Translations under genes and position numbers: made by a program
Assembly: GCA_903813345.2 (NCBI GenBank)
Contig: CAIIXF020000006.1
Location: forward strand, 26,545,936-26,605,935
Origin: Owenia fusiformis
Lineage: Eukaryota > Annelida > Polychaeta > Sabellida > Oweniidae
Reading direction: 5' to 3'
Length of the DNA: 60,000 nt
Notes under the pieces: generated by a model
The model's input: the letters and a program-made list of their open reading frames with translations, nothing else
Databases searched by the model: none
Told to the model about the DNA's origin: nothing
Part shown: piece by piece, positions 55,690 to 60,000 of the stretch
Layout of the letters: every line of letters starts with the position of its first letter
Numbering within the stretch: position 1 is the stretch's first letter

Positions 55690-56318
55690 AAAGGAGGAGG
55701 GAAAGTATCGCAACAGATTTCGGACAGGTGCATATGTTAGGCCAATGCATTTCCTCCAGGAAAAGCACTCATAGAAATGATAAAATATGTTTTTCTGAAA
55801 TGTTGTTGTGATTTTCAACCCCTTCTACCCTTGCTGTTTCAATTTTTGTTGTATCAATATATTGAGTTGTGACACTCAGTTAACCACTTTAAAGGAATAA
55901 GTGATTTTTTCAGGGGTTTTAAAGATATCAATTATGGGTGACCAAACTTGGCTAAAAGCCATGGGTCGCATGACTTTTCCCTATGGGAAAATACCATGGG
56001 AAATATTGTTTTCCACTTTATCTTAGAGGAATCACTTATTCCTTTAAAGGGGTTAACTGTGTGTCAAAACGCAACATATTGATGCAAGAAAAATTAAAAA
56101 AGCAGGGATGGAAGGAGTTGAAAATCAGGAAAACATTTCAGAAAAAACATGTGGGTGGGTTGTTTGCATCTACTCTGTCTTAAAGTCGAAATTATTTTAT
56201 CATCTCTAGAAGTGCTTTTCCTGGAGGTAATGCATTGTCACCTGTTTAAATTCTCAGAAAATGGCCAAAATCCAACATATGACTGTCCGACATCTGTTGC
56301 GCTAATTTCCCTCCTCAT
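55690..56318. mobile_element. ~630-bp foldback (MITE-like) element
   Basis: The two halves are imperfect inverted copies along nearly the whole length. AGGAGGGAAAGTATCGCAACAG near 55695 pairs with CTGTTGCGCTAATTTCCCTCCT ending near 56314; AATGCATTTCCTCCAGGAAAAGC (55744) pairs near 56211-56233; GTTAACCACTTTAAAGGAATAAG (55880) pairs near 56036-56058. The loop holds about 125 bp. No ORF was found. Confidence 0.75.
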
Positions 56319-56502
56319 TTCGTTTCCCAAGTATTATATATAGTCCCTGATCTGGACCCTCTGAAAAAAAGTTTTGTTGTCCGGTACTTTCCCACATAAA
56401 ATGATTGTACCGTTTGAAAGAACAGACTTCCCTCTTAAAGAAAACACCTCTTCTATTGATGTAAACAGGGGCGAAAGGCACCAAAACGGGGTTAGACAAG
56501 GT

Positions 56503-57440
56503 GGCATTCTGAAGTCTCACTTTCTTGTCATCACGATTCCAAGTAAACCATCAGACAGATTTACTTCAAATTTTCACACATGTTACATGGTAAGAAGTTC
56601 TAGAGCTGATTAACTTTGCGGTGGCCATCTTGCATTCTGGTCGCCATCTTGGAATTTTTTCAGATAAATATTGTCATCGCGATTCCACAAAAACCACACA
56701 ACAGATGTACTTCAAATGTTCACACATGTTACATGGTAAAAAGTCCTAGACCTCATTATTTTTTCGGTGGCCATCTTGCATTCTGGCAGCCATCTTGGAA
56801 GTTTTAAGATAAATCTTGTCATCACGATTTCAGGAAATCCAAACGGATTTACTTCAAATTTCCACACATGGTAAGAAAATATAGAGGTGAATAACTTTTC
56901 GGCAGCCATCTTGCATTCTGGTGGCCATCTTGGAAATTTTGGGATAAATCTTGTCATCGTGATTCCAGGAAAACAACTTAACAGATTAACTTCAGATTTT
57001 CACACATGTTACATGGTATGAAGTTCTAGAGCTGATTAACTTTTCAGTGGCCATCTTGCATTCTGGCAGCCATTTTGGAAGGTTTATAGATAAATCTTGT
57101 AATCAAGATTCCATAAAAACCACTTCACAGTTTTTCTTCGAATTTTCACACATGTTACATGGTATGAAGTTCTAGAGCTGACTTACTTTTCGGTGGCCAT
57201 GTTGCATTCCGTCGGCCATCTTGGAAGTTTTTAGATAAATCTTGTCATCACGATTCCATGAAAACCACGTAACAGTTTTACTTCATATTTTCACACATGT
57301 TACATGGTAAGAAGTTATAGAGCTGATTAACTTTCCGGTAGCCATCTTGCATTCTGGCAGCCATCTTGGAAGTTTGTAGATAAATCTTGTCATCACGATT
57401 CCAGAAAAACCACTTTACAGATTTGCTTCAAATTTTCACA
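56503..57440 (+). repeat. Tandem repeat of ~146 bp, about 6.4 diverged copies
   Basis: The word GTGGCCATCTTGCATTCTGG and its variants recur at 56621, 56767, 56902, 57047, 57193 and 57338, i.e. a period of 145-146 bp with one 135-bp unit. Each unit also has TAAATCTTGTCATCACGATT and TTCACACATGTTACATGG. The copies are noticeably diverged, so the array is old. Confidence 0.85.
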
Positions 57441-57492
57441 CTTTATACATTTACATTCACAATGGTCCCTTCCTTGTATATTTTTTTTTAGG

Positions 57493-57619
57493 TTTTATGA
57501 CTGTCAAATTCTATAGTCTTGTTAAGACCACTTTATAAACAGGTTTATCATTACTTTTATGACTGTTAAATTATATAGTCTAGTTAACACTACTTTATAA
57601 ATAGGTTTATTATTACTGG
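57493..57619 (+). repeat. Direct duplication of ~65 bp
   Basis: TTTATGACTGTCAAATTCTATAG... and TTTATGACTGTTAAATTATATAG... are two adjacent diverged copies, both ending in ACTTTATAAA(C/T)AGGTTTAT. Confidence 0.6.
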
Positions 57620-58080
57620 TGTAATTAACACAACGAAAAAAATATAATTAATTTATTTGATCTTATATAACATGAAATTATTTTTTCTTTTCGATAATAC
57701 ATTGCTTATTAGAAATATATTTAGTTGAAAACTTAGAGTAAACAATCAGTTCTTCTATCACAAACTTTATTTTGGTTCAGTAGATTTTTCTATACATTAT
57801 TTTTATGTCACCACCACTAGTGATTGGGTGACATATTGTAATAGCTTCGAATGTTTATCTTGACACTGTTCAGTAGTTAATGTGTACTGTATACTTAACA
57901 AGGTGTGGTGACATTTTGCATGTTTCTGCATCGTCACTACTATTGAAAGCTTATGTTGATATTGAAGCAGTGTTTTTTAAGTTCTTTTTGTTGGTACAAT
58001 TAGTTTCCAAACCCTATACTTATATCTATATCGATCTGACACACAGTTTTAGTGCAGGTTTAAGTGATTTTTGTTGATTA
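57620..58080. other. No feature recognised
   Basis: AT-rich sequence. A short hairpin, ATGTCACC...GGGTGACAT, lies at about 57806-57834. Confidence 0.3.
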
Positions 58081-58084
58081 TTAA

Positions 58085-58175
58085 ACGCAAAGAGCACATG
58101 TGTCTCGAACTCGCAACATTGTGGATACAGAGCCCATTCACATAGTTTGACATGCTGGTGCTCTGAACCAGCTCG
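58085..58175 (-). repeat. tRNA-like fragment, possibly a SINE head
   Basis: On the minus strand a TGGTTCAGAGC block resembles a polymerase III A box and AGTTCGAGAC, about 60 bases later, resembles a B box. The sequence does not form a convincing complete tRNA cloverleaf by eye. It could be a tRNA pseudogene or the 5' part of a SINE. Confidence 0.3.
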
Positions 58176-58868
58176 TTAGTTAATATCTGACGAAGAGACA
58201 GCTTGCTTTCCCGATGAAGAAACGTTATCTGCAGCTTTTATGAGTACTATAGTATCTACAACTATTTTTGATCTTATGAGTATTGGATATCATTATTTTC
58301 AATTTTTCTTCAACATATATTTTAATGACTTCAGTATGAATGGAATGTCCCTCGGAGTTGTGGTCGTTGATGAGGAATTGGTCATTGAACGGTGTGGATG
58401 CTGATTATTCCCATATTAGATTATTGTCTTGGGATATTCAGGTTTGATTTTTGTTTGCCAGTTTTACATTTTACAGTTTGCTTTTCCCACTAGGTTGCTT
58501 TACACTTTTTTCCTTTCTCATTTGTCATTTTTGTTTATAGTAAGGATTTAGTAAGGATATGATACGCAGGTCTCTCCTTCTGTGTGATCACCTGTCCAGA
58601 AGATAATTCAACTGCATGAAGAACATTTCGTTGACATGATGCACAGTGAAAGATTTTCCACACATTTACATTTTCGTTTAAAAGAGCTTTAATTCCGTTA
58701 TATACTCAGATCAAGGCCAATTTAGCATACATTTCGCTCTCAAAAATCGCTGTGCAATAATGGATTTCAAAGAAATGTTTGACGTTTTCAATAATCTTTT
58801 TTCTTTTTGATGAAATGTAGTTATTTATTCTAAACATCAATCGATGTCATACACAAAATGCATTTCAG

Positions 58869-59606
58869 TGGTATAAAGTCACACCCGGTGATCGTCCAAA
58901 AATGATGGAGGGTGGGATTAGGCGATTTCTGCAAGAAAACTCAACAAATTTGGAAGATTTATTTTTTCAAGAGAAAATTTACAACTGAATTGCCAAATGA
59001 GGGGGGGATCCGATGGAGGGGGGGATCACGTGTATACAAGACATGATAAGACATGCTACTTGAATTTATTCTTATGACCCCAAATTTTCCCATTTTTCAT
59101 TCTCCGGAGATATAATATCCAGTTTCTTACTGGGGTACTGAGTTTAGTTTTTTTAAATGCACGAGTTCTTGTGAATTTGTTCCATCGTAAAGATATAAAA
59201 ATCCCCCCTCCATCCGATCCCCCTCCATCCCAAATTAATTTATTTCGATTATTTTTTGTATAACTCATGGAAACTAACTTTAAATAAAGTATTGTGATAA
59301 TAACGTCCCCTATACCTATTTATTACAGGCCGTGTAGACCATTGTTGCCCGATTTATAGCAAAAACATTGACTTTTGCACGTTGGTGATGATGCGCCTTT
59401 TTTAATAGATCTCATATCTTAGAAGGGTGCCAGTTCAAAAAAAATACTAGATGACCTAACATATTTTGCCATGCACTGCGCCTATTCATTTGGCAATTCA
59501 GTTGTAAATTTTCTCTTGAAAAAATAAATCTTCCAAATTTGTTGAGTTTTCTTGCAGAAATCGCCTAATCTCCCCCTCGTTCATTTTTGGACGATCACCG
59601 GGCGTG
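58869..59606. repeat. Inverted duplication with conserved 39-codon frame in one arm
   Basis: About 120 bases at 58879-58999 recur inverted at about 59485-59606, and inner GGGGGATC(C/G)GATGGAGG segments (about 59000-59030 and 59200-59228) are also inverted to each other. The left arm is open from a perfect-looking acceptor (ATGCATTTCAG|TGG at 58869) to a TGA at 58986-58988. The right arm (minus strand) keeps the same frame to its TGA at 59498. Both encode IRRFLQENSTNLEDLFFQEK followed by IYN and a stop. The protein is not recognised. Confidence 0.55.
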
Positions 59607-59639
59607 AAAGTACAGAAGCAGAGTAAAAATATGTATTTT

Positions 59640-59845
59640 AGAATATCACCATGTGTTACCCCATTATAGCGCCTCTTGCCCATGTTTCTATCAATATAAA
59701 ACATGATATCATACACCAAATATGCATTTATGTCAAATTATGTGGTTTAAAATACAGAAAAATAGATAACATTCTCCTTAGAATACCACCTTGTGTAACC
59801 CAACTTTACTGCCTTTTGCCCCTGTTTATATCAATATAAAAGGTA
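59640..59845 (+). repeat. Direct duplication of ~65 bp (spaced)
   Basis: TAGAATATCACCATGTGTTACCC... at 59639 and TAGAATACCACCTTGTGTAACCC... at 59779 are diverged copies, each followed by TGTTT(C/A)TATCAATATAAAA. Confidence 0.55.
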
Positions 59846-60000
59846 GCATGTAACCTTCCTTGTAACATGTGTAAAAGTTTCAAGAAAAATCAGTAAAGTT
59901 GTTTTCCTGGAATCACAATGACAAGATTTATCCAAAAAACTTCCAAGATGGCCGCCCGAATGCAAGATGGCCACAGAAAGGTTAATTAGCTCTAGAACTT
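59846..60000 (-). repeat. Inverted copy of the 146-bp repeat, running out of the window
   Basis: ACATGTGTAAAAGTTT..., TGACAAGATTTATCCAAAAAACTTCCAAGATGGC and GAATGCAAGATGGCCAC are the reverse complement of the unit at 56503-57440. At least one unit is present, and more may follow beyond the edge. Confidence 0.75.

Noticed and set aside
58191-58232. Hammerhead-ribozyme-like core (CTGACGA ... GAAAC)
   Set aside because: No stem II could be formed between the two core motifs and no cleavage-site arm was found, so the resemblance looks accidental.

Overview
The window is genomic DNA from an animal. It has multi-exon genes with GT-AG introns, AT-rich intergenic DNA, many transposons and a large intronic satellite. 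The genes and the mix of retroelements suggest a marine invertebrate, possibly a deuterostome; this is inference, because no species-specific marker is visible.

1-18.9 kb has no convincing host gene. It holds a 3.8-kb pair of inverted arms with a smaller element nested inside, a 5'-truncated LINE with its target-site duplication, a 131-bp perfect-looking palindrome, a tandem hairpin-rich repeat, a complete but frameshifted Tc1/mariner-type transposon bounded by TA, and a 1.2-kb element with CCGTC-type simple repeats.

18.9-26.0 kb is a four-exon ARF-family GTPase gene on the minus strand. Its first intron carries a 1,062-bp unit repeated about 2.4 times. The protein has Arg at the position of the catalytic Gln and a long C-terminal tail.

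26.9-52.5 kb is the ankyrin half of a TNNI3K-type kinase gene on the plus strand, divergent from the ARF gene. Twelve coding exons join in frame from an MGNYKSR start to just before the kinase domain, which must lie beyond the window. Intron 8 (30190-51089, 20.9 kb) is the main feature. It is filled by about 260 copies of a 54-bp unit, made of the last 44 bases of exon 8 plus the first 10 bases of the intron. Every unit therefore carries a copy of the real 5' splice site. Two pieces of a Ty3/gypsy family (a gag-protease element with LTRs and a separate RT-RNase H fragment) and a mariner-type MITE sit inside the array, and a 2,204-bp segment of it is tandemly duplicated. Gag has a SCAN-like capsid region and the RNase H piece has no integrase after it; both point to a Gmr1-like element.

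53.3-55.0 kb is an uninterrupted UDP-glycosyltransferase gene on the minus strand, apparently inside the next TNNI3K intron. 55.7-60.0 kb holds a foldback element, a 146-bp tandem repeat that recurs inverted at the window end, a tRNA-like fragment and an inverted duplication that keeps a 39-codon reading frame.
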